This document shows positions 32,178 to 42,353 of a stretch of DNA of 64,000 nt, in pieces. The notes under the pieces were generated by a model. The model was not told where the DNA came from and made no database searches. It saw only the letters and a program-made list of their open reading frames with translations. Where the stretch lies: the NCBI GenBank assembly GCA_947088345.1, contig CAMUGE010000005.1, forward strand, positions 1-64,000, given 5' to 3'. The stretch is from an uncultured Roseburia sp. GTDB lineage: Bacteria > Bacillota > Clostridia > Lachnospirales > Lachnospiraceae. Made by a program: the position numbers and the translations under genes. Position 1 is the first letter of the stretch. Each line of letters begins with the position of its first letter.

Positions 32178-34838
32178 GTGGCTGAATATACACCGATGAT
32201 GCAGCAGTATCTGAAAACAAAAGAAGAGTATCAGGATTGTATCCTGTTTTACCGGCTTGGAGACTTTTATGAAATGTTTTTTGAAGACGCAAAAACGGCC
32301 TCGGAGGAACTTGAGCTTGCACTGACCGGAAAAAACTGCGGGATGGACGAGCGTGCGCCGATGTGCGGCGTACCTTATCATGCAGCGGAGGGTTATATTA
32401 ATAAGCTGGTGATGCGCGGTCACAAGGTAGCGATCTGCGAACAGGTGGAAGACCCCAAAATTGCAAAAGGAATTGTAAAGCGTGAAGTGATACGCATTGT
32501 AACGCCGGGGACTAATCTTGATATGCAGGCGCTGGACGAGTCAAGGAACAATTACATTATGTGTATCGTCTATTTTGCGGATAAGTACGGTCTCTCAATT
32601 GCGGATGTCACGACCGGCGACTACTCATTGACAGAAGTGGATACCGAGCGCAAACTTTTGGACGAGATCCACCGGTTTTCTCCGTCCGAAATCATCTGCA
32701 ATGAAAGTTTTTACATGAGCGGGATTGATATAGAAGAGATGAAACATCGACTCAATACTACAATATATGCACTGGAATCGTGGTATTTTGGTGATGAGCT
32801 TGCCGAAGCTACTTTAATGGAGCATTTTAAAGTGAAAAGTTTAAAAGGGCTCGGATTAAGCGATTACGGCAGCGGTACGATCGCCGCGGGAGCTCTGTTA
32901 AAATACCTCTATGAGACGCAGAAAAACAGCCTCGACCATATTTCTTCCATTCACCCCTACCGAACCGGAAAATATATGATTCTCGACAGCTCTACCAGGC
33001 GCAACCTGGAACTGGTCGAAACGCTTCGTGAAAAGAACAAGCGCGGTTCCCTGCTCTGGGTTTTGGACAAAACGAAAACCGCAATGGGGGCAAGACAGCT
33101 TCGTCTTTATGTCGAGCAGCCATTGATCGAAAAGGATCAGATTGAGAAAAGACAAAACGCCATTGCGGAGCTAAACGAACACATGATTACGCGTGAGGAA
33201 ATTCGCGAATATCTGGGCCCGATTTATGACCTTGAGCGCCTGATTGCGCGTATTACTTACCAAACAGCCAATCCAAGGGATCTGCTTGCTTTTGCAAATT
33301 CGTTAAAAATGCTTCCGCCAATCCATTCGCTTTTAGAAGAGTTTTCGGGCGCGCTGCTTTGCGAACTGCGAGACGATATGGATACGCTTGATGAACTCTG
33401 TACGCTGATTTTTTCTTCCATTGCTGAAGAAGCGCCGATTTCCGTACGAGATGGAAATATCATTAAAGAAGGCTATCATGAGGAAGTGGATGCATACCGG
33501 AAAGCAAAGACAGACGGAAAAATGTGGCTTGCTGATCTTGAGACAAAAGAGAGAGAAGCAACCGGCATTAAAAATCTCAAAATAAAATACAATAAAGTGT
33601 TTGGATACTATCTGGAAGTAACAAATTCTTATAAAGACAAAGTGCCCGATTATTATACAAGGCGTCAGACACTTGCCAATGCAGAGCGGTTTATCACCCC
33701 GGAACTAAAGCAGCTGGAGGAGACAATACTTGGCGCCGAGGACAAGCTGACAGCGCTTGAATATGAAATTTTCTGTGAAGTGCGCGGGAGAATATCAGCC
33801 GAAGTTGTGCGTATCCAAAAAACGGCAAAAGCAGTCGCAGGACTTGACGCAATCTGTTCTCTGGCCGCTGTTGCTGAGCAAAACGGGTACTGTCGTCCGG
33901 AAATTATGGAGAACGGCGTAATCGAGATCAAAGGCGGCCGTCATCCGGTTGTGGAAAAAATGATTCCAAACGATATGTTTATCGAAAATGACACCTGTCT
34001 TGACAATGACGACAATCGGATTGCCATTATCACAGGGCCGAACATGGCAGGAAAATCGACTTATATGCGCCAGAGCGCGTTAATCGTTCTAATGGCGCAG
34101 ATCGGCAGTTTTATTCCCGCGGCATCCGCAAAGATCGGTATTGTAGACCGAATTTTTACGCGAGTAGGAGCGTCGGACGATCTTGCGAGCGGACAGAGCA
34201 CATTTATGGTTGAGATGAATGAAGTGGCGAATATCCTGCGCAATGCAACGGTACACTCCCTTTTGATTCTGGATGAAATAGGACGCGGTACAAGTACATT
34301 TGACGGGTTAAGCATTGCCTGGGCAGTCGTCGAACATATCAGCAACCCAAAACTTTTAGGGGCGAAAACGCTGTTCGCAACACATTATCATGAACTGACC
34401 GAGCTTGAGGGAAAGCTTGGAAATGTACATAATTACTGTATTGCTGTCAAAGAGCGCGGAGACGATATTGTTTTTCTGCGAAAAATAGTAAAAGGCGGCG
34501 CAGATAAAAGTTATGGCATTCAGGTGGCAAAACTTGCCGGCGTACCGGAATCCGTGATTTCACGTGCCAAAGAGATTGTGGAGGAGCTCTCCGAACACGA
34601 TATTGCTGCTGCCGCAAGAAATCTGACCGCGCCAAAAGAGCATAACAAAGCGGAACCAGAATTTACACAGCTTTCTCTTTTTTCGGCGCCCGAGTTACAA
34701 AACGACGTACTGGAGGAAATCCGAAATCTGGATGTTGGAAATATGACGCCGATAGCAGCTTTAAATAAACTTTACGAACTTCAGAAAAACGTAGAAACGA
34801 AATGGAGCAGATATGCCACAGATTACCGTACTGGATGA
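32178..34838 (+). CDS. mutS: DNA mismatch repair protein MutS
   Basis: 886 residues, GTG start with GAGGAAG just upstream. Recognises mismatches and small loops as a dimer. The mismatch-contact motif YRLGDFYEMFFED lies at about residues 27-39 (Phe and Glu of F-x-E conserved). The C-terminal ATPase has Walker A TGPNMAGKSTYMRQSA, the signature STFMVEMNEVANIL, Walker B LLILDEIGRGTSTFDG and FATHYHELTEL. The end overlaps mutL by 26 bp, so expression is coupled. Confidence 0.97.
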   Translation: MAEYTPMMQQYLKTKEEYQDCILFYRLGDFYEMFFEDAKTASEELELALTGKNCGMDERAPMCGVPYHAAEGYINKLVMRGHKVAICEQVEDPKIAKGIVKREVIRIVTPGTNLDMQALDESRNNYIMCIVYFADKYGLSIADVTTGDYSLTEVDTERKLLDEIHRFSPSEIICNESFYMSGIDIEEMKHRLNTTIYALESWYFGDELAEATLMEHFKVKSLKGLGLSDYGSGTIAAGALLKYLYETQKNSLDHISSIHPYRTGKYMILDSSTRRNLELVETLREKNKRGSLLWVLDKTKTAMGARQLRLYVEQPLIEKDQIEKRQNAIAELNEHMITREEIREYLGPIYDLERLIARITYQTANPRDLLAFANSLKMLPPIHSLLEEFSGALLCELRDDMDTLDELCTLIFSSIAEEAPISVRDGNIIKEGYHEEVDAYRKAKTDGKMWLADLETKEREATGIKNLKIKYNKVFGYYLEVTNSYKDKVPDYYTRRQTLANAERFITPELKQLEETILGAEDKLTALEYEIFCEVRGRISAEVVRIQKTAKAVAGLDAICSLAAVAEQNGYCRPEIMENGVIEIKGGRHPVVEKMIPNDMFIENDTCLDNDDNRIAIITGPNMAGKSTYMRQSALIVLMAQIGSFIPAASAKIGIVDRIFTRVGASDDLASGQSTFMVEMNEVANILRNATVHSLLILDEIGRGTSTFDGLSIAWAVVEHISNPKLLGAKTLFATHYHELTELEGKLGNVHNYCIAVKERGDDIVFLRKIVKGGADKSYGIQVAKLAGVPESVISRAKEIVEELSEHDIAAAARNLTAPKEHNKAEPEFTQLSLFSAPELQNDVLEEIRNLDVGNMTPIAALNKLYELQKNVETKWSRYATDYRTG

Positions 34839-36777
34839 AGAGACAATAGATAAGATTGCGGCGGGGGAAGTTGTGGAGCGTCCTTCTTCGGTTGTAAAAG
34901 AGCTTGTGGAAAATGCCATTGACGCACAGGCTACCGCTGTCACAGTCGAAATCAAAGAGGGCGGAATTTCATTGATCCGTATTACGGACAATGGCTGCGG
35001 GATAGAACACGCACAGGTTCCGACTGCCTTTCTGCGCCATTCCACAAGCAAAATCAAGTGCGCGGAAGACCTGATCACTGTAAGTTCCCTGGGCTTTCGC
35101 GGAGAGGCGCTCTCGAGTATTGCAGCAGTGGCACAGGTGGAACTGATTACAAAGACATATTCAGAACTGACCGGGACGCGTTATGTGATAGAGGGATCTA
35201 AGGAAAAAGCGAATGAAGAGATCGGCGCGCCGGAAGGCACAACCATAATTGTGCGAAACCTTTTTTTTAATACGCCTGCGCGCCGGAAATTTTTAAAATC
35301 CACGCAGACAGAGGGCGGTTATATCAAAGATCTGATGGAACGGCTTGCACTTTCCCATCCGAATGTTTCGTTTCAGTTTATCAACAGCGGACAGGCGCGG
35401 CTTCATACTTCGGGCAATTCCAATGAAAAGGACATGATCTACCATATTTACGGCAGGGACATTGCCGCCTCGCTGCTTTGTGTAAAAGCCGAAAACCGTT
35501 TTTTTTCAGTTTCCGGCTATATCGGAAAGCCATTGGTCGCACGGGGAAACAGAAATCTGGAAAACTATTTTATCAATGGGCGGTATATCAAGAGCGCTTT
35601 GTTTGCGAAAGCAATTGAAGATGCGTACAAGGGTTTTTTAATGCAGCGGCAGTATCCGTTTTGTGTGTTGTATATTACGATGGAAAGTGAATTTTTGGAT
35701 GTCAATGTACATCCAAACAAGATGGAACTGCAGTTTTCGCACAATGAAGAAATTTATCAGGCGCTCTATGACGCAGTGCGGGCCGCGCTGACACATCGGG
35801 AAGATATTGCTGCCGTTACGGTGGGCAAAGCGGAAAACGCTGGCAAAGATAGCTTATCGAAATCTGAGAGCCGGACTCCGGACAGAAGTTTTCCCAAAAG
35901 CCGTTTTACGGAAAAAACAAATACGGCGCAGGGAAACGGCGCTTTTCAAAAACTTTTTGGGAACAGTACGGCAGAGAGAAAAAGTGATGCCAAGGCAGAG
36001 GAATATGGGGCGGCAGTCCGGGAACATACCAATATAAATACGGAATACAGTCAAACGTTAGCCGAGAGTATGGACGGTTTTGCAAATTCCGGCAAACAGC
36101 ATACTGCGCATTTACCGGATACAGATAAAGGCAAACAGTTTTTTTTGGATCAGAAACAGAATTTTGAGCAGCAGGAAATGTTTCTGACAAAAGAAGCCAG
36201 GAAAAAACATAAAATCATAGGCCAGCTGTTTGATACTTACTGGCTGGTTGAATTTGAGGACAAGCTCTTTTTGATTGACCAGCATGCGGCGCATGAAAAA
36301 GTGCTGTATGAGAAGACAATGGCGCGCATCGCAAAGAATGATTTTACCTCGCAGAATATAAGCCCGCCGGCGATACTTTCACTGAGCGCGGCGGAGGAGG
36401 AGACGCTTATAAAGTACCAAAAGCAGATCGCGCTTTTCGGATATGAAACAGAGCATTTCGGCGGCAGGGAATATGCGCTTACGGCCGTCCCGGCAGAGTT
36501 TGAACAAATCGACCGTAAACAGATGTTTTTGGAAATGCTGAATGATTTTTCAGGCATGACCGGAAAGGAAGCGCCCGAACTGATTTTGGAGAAAGTGGCA
36601 TCCATGTCCTGCAAAGCCGCAGTAAAAGGGAGTCAGAAACTTTCGGAAAAGGAAGCCGTACAGCTGATAGACGATCTTCTGACACTGGAAAATCCATACC
36701 ATTGTCCGCATGGACGACCGACAATTATCTCAATGAGCCGCGCTGAGATTGACCGGAAATTCAAACGTATCGTTTAA
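34813..36777 (+). CDS. mutL: DNA mismatch repair endonuclease MutL
   Basis: 654 residues. The N-terminal GHKL ATPase domain (about 1-330) has IAAGEVVERPSSVVKELVENAIDA, ITDNGCGI, LRHSTSKI and LGFRGEAL. After a low-complexity linker (about 340-450), the C-terminal dimerisation and endonuclease domain has DQHAAHEKVLYE, the DQHA-x2-E-x4-E metal motif of nicking MutL proteins, and the terminal CPHGRPTI. This organism therefore probably uses methyl-independent repair. It overlaps mutS by 26 bp; miaA follows after 20 bp. Confidence 0.97.
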   Translation: MPQITVLDEETIDKIAAGEVVERPSSVVKELVENAIDAQATAVTVEIKEGGISLIRITDNGCGIEHAQVPTAFLRHSTSKIKCAEDLITVSSLGFRGEALSSIAAVAQVELITKTYSELTGTRYVIEGSKEKANEEIGAPEGTTIIVRNLFFNTPARRKFLKSTQTEGGYIKDLMERLALSHPNVSFQFINSGQARLHTSGNSNEKDMIYHIYGRDIAASLLCVKAENRFFSVSGYIGKPLVARGNRNLENYFINGRYIKSALFAKAIEDAYKGFLMQRQYPFCVLYITMESEFLDVNVHPNKMELQFSHNEEIYQALYDAVRAALTHREDIAAVTVGKAENAGKDSLSKSESRTPDRSFPKSRFTEKTNTAQGNGAFQKLFGNSTAERKSDAKAEEYGAAVREHTNINTEYSQTLAESMDGFANSGKQHTAHLPDTDKGKQFFLDQKQNFEQQEMFLTKEARKKHKIIGQLFDTYWLVEFEDKLFLIDQHAAHEKVLYEKTMARIAKNDFTSQNISPPAILSLSAAEEETLIKYQKQIALFGYETEHFGGREYALTAVPAEFEQIDRKQMFLEMLNDFSGMTGKEAPELILEKVASMSCKAAVKGSQKLSEKEAVQLIDDLLTLENPYHCPHGRPTIISMSRAEIDRKFKRIV

Positions 36778-36797
36778 TGTGAAAGGGGCGAAAACCG

Positions 36798-37754
36798 ATG
36801 AAACAAAAACCAATGGTAATTTTAACAGGGCCTACTGCGGTGGGAAAGAGCGCGCTTTCCGTCGCGCTGGCCCAAAAAATCGGAGGTTCTGTAATCTCGG
36901 CAGATTCCATGCAGGTCTATCAATATATGGATATCGGCTCCGCCAAAATTACGCCAAAGGAAATGGAAGGAATCCGGCATGATCTCGTAGACGTACTGAA
37001 TCCGAAAGAAGAGTTCCATGTCGTACGCTTTCAGCAGATGGCAAAAGACGCATTAGAGCAAATTTATGCCGCAAATAAGATACCGGTCATTGTCGGAGGA
37101 ACAGGATTTTACATACAGGCGCTTTTATATGATATTGACTTTACCAAACAGGAATGTGACAGCGAGTACCGAAAACATTTAGAGCTTATTGCAAAGGAGA
37201 GGGGACCGAAGGCGCTGCATCAGATGCTTGCCGCCGTAGACTTGCAGGCCTCGGAAGAAATTCACCCAAACAATGTGCGCCGTGTGATACGGGCGCTGGA
37301 ATTTTACCGGCAATCCGGTGAGAAAATCTCGGAACATAACAAAAAAGAACATGCAAAGCAGTCTCCCTACAACTTTGCCTATTTTGTGCTAAATGAAGAC
37401 CGTGCAAAACTGTATGAACGGATTGACAAACGGGTCGATACAATGATAGAATCAGGGCTTATAGAAGAAGTAAAAGCATTGCGGCAAATGGGCTGCACAA
37501 GAGATATGGTCTCGATGCAGGGACTTGGGTATAAAGAAATCTTTGCTTATCTGGAAGGTCATTCTTCACTGGAGGACGCTGTCTGTAAAATCAAGCTGGA
37601 GACAAGGCATTTTGCGAAGCGTCAGCTGACCTGGTTTAAACGGGAGCGCGACGTAATCTGGCTTACAAAAGAGAATTATGCAAATGACAGCGGATTAATT
37701 TTAGACAAAATGCTTACCATATTAGAAGAAAAAAATATAATTTGCGCATCCTAA
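36798..37754 (+). CDS. miaA: tRNA dimethylallyltransferase MiaA
   Basis: 318 residues. Transfers a dimethylallyl group to A37 of tRNAs reading U-starting codons. The P-loop ILTGPTAVGKSALSVALA lies at residues 8-25, then SADSMQVYQYMDIGSAK, DLVDVLNP, the substrate loop GGTGFYIQALLY and the C-terminal ETRHFAKRQLTWFKRE are all present. mutS-mutL-miaA is a common gene order in bacteria. Its isoprenoid donor depends on the MEP pathway, whose last enzyme IspH is also encoded in this window. Confidence 0.97.
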   Translation: MKQKPMVILTGPTAVGKSALSVALAQKIGGSVISADSMQVYQYMDIGSAKITPKEMEGIRHDLVDVLNPKEEFHVVRFQQMAKDALEQIYAANKIPVIVGGTGFYIQALLYDIDFTKQECDSEYRKHLELIAKERGPKALHQMLAAVDLQASEEIHPNNVRRVIRALEFYRQSGEKISEHNKKEHAKQSPYNFAYFVLNEDRAKLYERIDKRVDTMIESGLIEEVKALRQMGCTRDMVSMQGLGYKEIFAYLEGHSSLEDAVCKIKLETRHFAKRQLTWFKRERDVIWLTKENYANDSGLILDKMLTILEEKNIICAS

Positions 37755-37818
37755 ATAGAAGCTTTCTGCATCATTCCAAAACGTGATGAACGAAGACAAG
37801 GAGAGAGGAAGAGACGTA

Positions 37819-39108
37819 ATGAACCGCAAGTTGACGGAGCAATATGAAAAATTAGGTATTTCAGCCGAGGTTTACCAGTTTGGCGAGAAGACAGAACAGG
37901 CGTTGACGGAACGCTTTGAAAAAATAGACCGGACGGCGGAATTTAATCAGCTAAAAGTGATAAAGGCGATGCAGGAGCAGAAAGTCAGTGCGGAATGTTT
38001 TCATACGAGTTCAGGATATGGGTATAATGATTATGGAAGGGATACTCTGGAAAATGTATACGCATCCTGTTTTTGTGCGCAGGACGCACTGGTACGGCCG
38101 CAGATTACCTGCGGCACCCATGCTCTTGCACTTGCGCTTATGTCAAATGTCAGACCGGGCGACGAAATTTTTTCCCCTGTCGGTAAACCATATGACACAC
38201 TTGAGGAAGTGATAGGGATACGCCCATCCAAAGGATCTCTTGCGGAATACGGCGTTACTTACCGACAGGCTGATTTAAAAAAAGACGGCAGTTTTGATTA
38301 CGACGCAATCCGGCAGGCTGTCAATGCGCGCACGCGTCTGGTAACAATTCAGCGTTCAAAAGGCTATGCCACAAGGCCGACGCTTTCGGTTGCGCGAATC
38401 GGGGAACTGATCTCTTTTATCAAAAGCATAAAACCGGATGTGATCTGCATGGTTGATAATTGTTATGGGGAATTTGTGGAGGAAGAAGAGCCGACGCAGG
38501 TCGGGGCTGATATGGTCGTCGGATCACTGATTAAAAATCCGGGCGGCGGCCTTGCGCCGATTGGAGGATATATCGCAGGAAAAAAAGAATGCGTGGAAAA
38601 TGCGGCTTATCGTCTCACTTCCCCGGGGCTTGGAAAAGAAGTCGGCGCATCATTAGGCGTAATACAATCGTTTTACCAGGGGCTTTTCCTGGCGCCGACT
38701 GTGGTAAGCGGCGCTTTAAAAGGCGCCATATTTGCGGCAAATATCTATGAAAAACTTGGATTTGAAGTTTTTCCAAACGGAACCGAAGAGCGCTATGATA
38801 TTATTCAGGCTGTCACATTTGGCAATCCGGACATGCTTACGGCATTTTGTGAGGGAATCCAGGCCGCAGCTCCGGTGGACAGCTATGTGACGCCGGAACC
38901 ATGGGCTATGCCGGGCTATGACAGTGATGTGATTATGGCGGCCGGTGCTTTTGTGCAGGGATCTTCCATAGAGCTGAGCGCAGACGGTCCGCTGCGTCCC
39001 CCCTATGCCGTTTATTTTCAGGGCGGACTGACCTGGTATCACGCCAAGCTGGGTATTTTAAAAACTTTACAAAAACTTAAGGATAGAAATCTTGTTAAGC
39101 TTTGTTAG
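37819..39108 (+). CDS. YnbB-type PLP-dependent protein (methionine gamma-lyase family)
   Basis: 429 residues from ATG 37819 (GAGAGGAAGAG upstream; the frame opens 12 codons earlier). A fold-type I PLP enzyme of the family once annotated as aluminium resistance protein. The PLP-aspartate region is DVICMVDNCYGEFVEE, and the probable Schiff-base Lys lies in GSLIKNPGGGLAPIGGYIAG. RSKGYATRPTLSV is also conserved. Its reaction is not established. It lies between miaA and radC, a usual arrangement in Clostridia. Confidence 0.88.
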   Translation: MNRKLTEQYEKLGISAEVYQFGEKTEQALTERFEKIDRTAEFNQLKVIKAMQEQKVSAECFHTSSGYGYNDYGRDTLENVYASCFCAQDALVRPQITCGTHALALALMSNVRPGDEIFSPVGKPYDTLEEVIGIRPSKGSLAEYGVTYRQADLKKDGSFDYDAIRQAVNARTRLVTIQRSKGYATRPTLSVARIGELISFIKSIKPDVICMVDNCYGEFVEEEEPTQVGADMVVGSLIKNPGGGLAPIGGYIAGKKECVENAAYRLTSPGLGKEVGASLGVIQSFYQGLFLAPTVVSGALKGAIFAANIYEKLGFEVFPNGTEERYDIIQAVTFGNPDMLTAFCEGIQAAAPVDSYVTPEPWAMPGYDSDVIMAAGAFVQGSSIELSADGPLRPPYAVYFQGGLTWYHAKLGILKTLQKLKDRNLVKLC

Positions 39109-39199
39109 TTATGGTAGAATATGGGAAGAGTTTTTTGCCCTCCGGGGCGTTTTCAATGTTTTCGGGGAGAGAAAGCCAATTTGGCGGAAAGGAAAACAT

Positions 39200-39892
39200 T
39201 TGAAAAAAAGTCTTACAATAAAAGATCTTCCCGATTCCGAAAAACCGTATGAGAAGTTTTTGAAATATGGAGCGGAAAAATTAAGCGACGCGGAACTGTT
39301 GGCTGTTATTATCAAAGCAGGCGCAAGAGGCATAAAAGCGACGGAAGTCGCCCAGAATTTTTTAAATGTCAGGGAGCGCAACCTGTTAAATCTCTATGCG
39401 ATGCCGTATGATGAGATGAAAAACCTCACAGGGATTGGGAAAGTAAAAGCAATCCAGCTAAAATGCATTGCGGAGCTTTCGGAGCGCATGGCGGAGACAA
39501 GATACCGCCGCGAAATAAAATTAAACGATCCGGCAAGCGCCGCCCGTTATTATATGGAAAGACTGCGCCACAAAGACCAGGAGCACGTAATTATTGCGCT
39601 GTTTAACGCGAAATGCTGTCTGATCGCAGACAAAGAACTTGCGGTTGGCAGTGCGACCGCCGCATGTGTTACGCCGCGGGAAATATTTGCCTATGCGCTT
39701 TCGCATTACGCGGTAAACATTATTTTACTGCACAATCACCCAAGCGGTTCGCCAACGCCGTCAAAAGAAGACGACGCTCTGACGGCTCTGGTCTGTGAAT
39801 GCGGGCATATGCTTCAAATTACGCTGTCAGATCATATCATTATCGGGGATCATAAGTATTACAGTTACCGGGAACAGGAGAAGATTTTCTGA
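39200..39892 (+). CDS. radC: RadC-family JAB-domain protein
   Basis: 230 residues from TTG 39200, chosen because AAAGGAAAA precedes it and the protein then begins MKKSLTIKDLPDSEKPYEKF, the usual RadC N-terminus; an ATG-started frame (39092) would overlap the upstream gene and add non-conserved residues. A helix-hairpin-helix region (LTGIGKVKAIQLKCIAEL) precedes the JAB/MPN metal motif HNHPSGSPTPSKEDD. The role of RadC in DNA repair is disputed. Gene order radC-mreB is conserved in Firmicutes. Confidence 0.92.
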   Translation: MKKSLTIKDLPDSEKPYEKFLKYGAEKLSDAELLAVIIKAGARGIKATEVAQNFLNVRERNLLNLYAMPYDEMKNLTGIGKVKAIQLKCIAELSERMAETRYRREIKLNDPASAARYYMERLRHKDQEHVIIALFNAKCCLIADKELAVGSATAACVTPREIFAYALSHYAVNIILLHNHPSGSPTPSKEDDALTALVCECGHMLQITLSDHIIIGDHKYYSYREQEKIF

Positions 39893-39928
39893 CCGAATAT
39901 ACTATTGAAAAGCAAAAGGGAGAGAACA

Positions 39929-40945
39929 ATGACGAATAATGTATATGGCATTGATCTGGGGACCTGCAATATGAAAATTTATTGCAAGGCAACAAACAAA
40001 ATTTTAAATGAGAAAAACACCATCGCCCTTGTCAATAAGGATCAGATCTATGCATACGGCGATGATGCCTACGCGATGTACGAAAAAGCGCCTGAGGAAA
40101 TTCAGGTCACTTTTCCGGTTGCGGGCGGAGTCATTGCGGATTTAAATAATTTGCAGAATATGCTGCAGATTTATCTCGAAAAAAATCTGAAAGGAAAAAT
40201 GCGCGGCGCTGAATTTATAGTAGCAGTGCCAACCGATATCACAGAGGTTGAAAAAAAAGCTTTTTTTGATATTTTTTATCGCAGCAGATTAAAGCCAAAG
40301 AGCGTGCTCCTGTGTGAAAAGCCCATTGCGGACGCAGTGGGGTTAGGGCTTGACGTCAATGAACCGACCGGCGTTATGGTCGTGGATATCGGAGCCGATA
40401 CGACAGAAATTTCCGTAATTTCTCTCGGAGGTCTTGTGTTAAGCGATCTGCTTCATGCGGGGGGCAATCGTATTGACGAATCAATTATCACCTATGTCAA
40501 GCGCAAGTACAACCTTGTGATCGGTCAGAAGACCGCGCAGGGGATGAAAGAGAATCTAGGCTCCGGTATTGCCGGTAATAAAGAATCCATGGTTGTGGTC
40601 GGCCGCGACCTTGTCAGCGGTCTGCCAATTGAAAAAGAGATGACAGGCGAAGTTGTCTATGAGGCGATTAAGGACAATCTGAATACTATATGCAATTCCA
40701 TTAAAATGATTCTGGAAAAAACGCCTCCGGAACTTGCAAAAGATATCATTCACTCCGGTATCTATATTACAGGGGGAAGTTCACAGATCCATGATCTGGA
40801 TCAGCTGTTTACATCCATCACCGGTATCCGCATTAATACATGCGAAGAACCGGAGGAGTGTGTTGTGCGCGGACTTGTAAAAATTGTATCCGACAATAAA
40901 TTCAGGCATCTTGCATACAGCATGAGAAGCCGAATCTTAATATAA
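39929..40945 (+). CDS. mreB: Rod-shape protein MreB
   Basis: 338 residues from ATG 39929 (AAGGGAGAG upstream). Actin-like ATPase that forms membrane-bound filaments and guides side-wall synthesis. Phosphate 1 motif GIDLGTCNMKIY, phosphate 2 motif MVVDIGADTTEISVISLGG, and the adenosine motif YITGGSSQIHDLDQLF are visible. The N-terminal third (for example TNKILNEKNTIALVNKDQIYAYG) is more divergent than Bacillus MreB. First gene of the mreB-mreC-mreD-PBP2 group. Confidence 0.93.
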   Translation: MTNNVYGIDLGTCNMKIYCKATNKILNEKNTIALVNKDQIYAYGDDAYAMYEKAPEEIQVTFPVAGGVIADLNNLQNMLQIYLEKNLKGKMRGAEFIVAVPTDITEVEKKAFFDIFYRSRLKPKSVLLCEKPIADAVGLGLDVNEPTGVMVVDIGADTTEISVISLGGLVLSDLLHAGGNRIDESIITYVKRKYNLVIGQKTAQGMKENLGSGIAGNKESMVVVGRDLVSGLPIEKEMTGEVVYEAIKDNLNTICNSIKMILEKTPPELAKDIIHSGIYITGGSSQIHDLDQLFTSITGIRINTCEEPEECVVRGLVKIVSDNKFRHLAYSMRSRILI

Positions 40946-40964
40946 ATCTGAGGTTTTGTAAAGA

Positions 40965-41822
40965 ATGAGGAGAAAAGCGAAGTTTTCTATTCCGGTCAGA
41001 TACATCCTGCTCGTAATGACAGGCGTCTGTATCATTGCCATGCTGCTCGGTTTTACGCTAAATATATCAGGCGGCCCGTTAAACGAGGTGGCAGGATATG
41101 TCTTTATCCCGATGCAGCGTGGAATCAATACGGTCGGATTGTGGATGTCGGATAAATCCGACAATTTAAAAAAATTAAGTGAAGTTATGGAGGAAAACGA
41201 AGAATTACAGCGAAAAGTTGACGAACTTACATCAGAACTGAATACCATAAAACTGGAACAGTATGAACTGGAAAATCTGCGCCAGCTGTTTGAACTCGAT
41301 CAGAAATATCCGAGCTATGACAAAGTCGCGGCAAATGTAATCGGTAAAGACGGCGGAAACTGGTTTCATAATTTTACCATTGACAAGGGTTCGGAGGACG
41401 GGATTGAAGTCGATATGAATGTCATAGCCGGCAGCGGACTTGTTGGAATCGTAACGTCTGTCGGACCTAATTATGCGAAAGTATCGTCCATTATCAATGA
41501 CAACCGCAAAGTCAGCGGTATGGTCACTACGACGTCGGACAATATGACAGTAAGCGGAAGTCTTATGAGCATGAATGAAAATATGGTGATTGATTTTACC
41601 GGTTTAAATGACAGAGAAGAAAAAGCTGCAGTCGGGGACCCGGTTGTCACATCCTATATTTCCGACCAATATCAACAGGGAATTTTAATCGGATATATCA
41701 GCAGTCTGACAAAAGATGCAAACAATCTTACAATGTCCGGGACCATCACGCCTGCCGTAGATTTCGAACATATTCACGAGGTGCTTGTGATCTTAAATAA
41801 AAAACAGAGTACACAAAATTAG
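40965..41822 (+). CDS. mreC: Rod-shape protein MreC
   Basis: 285 residues. One N-terminal transmembrane helix (about 11-30), a coiled coil (about 62-105, EVMEENEELQRKVDELTSEL) and a beta-rich extracytoplasmic domain with VIGKDGGNWFHNFTIDKGSEDGI and VSSIINDNRKVSGMV. MreC binds and activates PBP2 in the elongasome. The length and architecture are typical. It is 19 bp after mreB and 12 bp before mreD. Confidence 0.95.
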   Translation: MRRKAKFSIPVRYILLVMTGVCIIAMLLGFTLNISGGPLNEVAGYVFIPMQRGINTVGLWMSDKSDNLKKLSEVMEENEELQRKVDELTSELNTIKLEQYELENLRQLFELDQKYPSYDKVAANVIGKDGGNWFHNFTIDKGSEDGIEVDMNVIAGSGLVGIVTSVGPNYAKVSSIINDNRKVSGMVTTTSDNMTVSGSLMSMNENMVIDFTGLNDREEKAAVGDPVVTSYISDQYQQGILIGYISSLTKDANNLTMSGTITPAVDFEHIHEVLVILNKKQSTQN

Positions 41823-41834
41823 ACAGGGGTTGCT

Positions 41835-42353
41835 ATGAAAAGAAAAATCATCGTTGCGCTTATTATTATCGTTTGTTATCTTTTGCAGACCACTGTGTTT
41901 CCGTCACTGGCATTTGCCTCGATCACGCCGAATCTTATGATTATTGCCGTTTCTTCTTTCGGCTTTATGCGCGGCAGAAAGGAAGGTCTTTGGATCGGTT
42001 TTTTCTGCGGATTGCTGCTTGATATTTTTAACGGCGGAATTTTGGGATTTTACGCGCTGCTCTATATGTACATCGGATATACGAACGGAATGTTTCGCAA
42101 GCTGTTTTATCCGGAGGACATTAAACTTCCGATTTTACTGATCTCTGCAAGCGATCTGTCCGTCAATCTGCTGGTTTATTTTTTTATGTTCCTGTTTCGA
42201 AACCGCTACGATCTGGAATACTATTTTCTTCATCTGATGGTTCCGGAACTTGTATATACTATGATTATTACGGTGATTTTATACACGCTTTTATTAAAGA
42301 TTAACCGGAAACTTGAAGTGTCTGAAAAAAGGAGTGCAAGTAAGTTTGTTTAA
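41835..42353 (+). CDS. mreD: Rod-shape protein MreD
   Basis: 172 residues, five or six predicted transmembrane helices and few charged residues, with AGGGGTTGCT before the ATG. Identified by size, hydropathy, the segment KEGLWIGFFCGLLLDIFNGG characteristic of MreD, and its place between mreC and the PBP2 gene. Acts with MreC in the elongasome membrane complex. Overlaps the PBP2 gene slightly if the latter starts at TTG 42346. Confidence 0.9.
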   Translation: MKRKIIVALIIIVCYLLQTTVFPSLAFASITPNLMIIAVSSFGFMRGRKEGLWIGFFCGLLLDIFNGGILGFYALLYMYIGYTNGMFRKLFYPEDIKLPILLISASDLSVNLLVYFFMFLFRNRYDLEYYFLHLMVPELVYTMIITVILYTLLLKINRKLEVSEKRSASKFV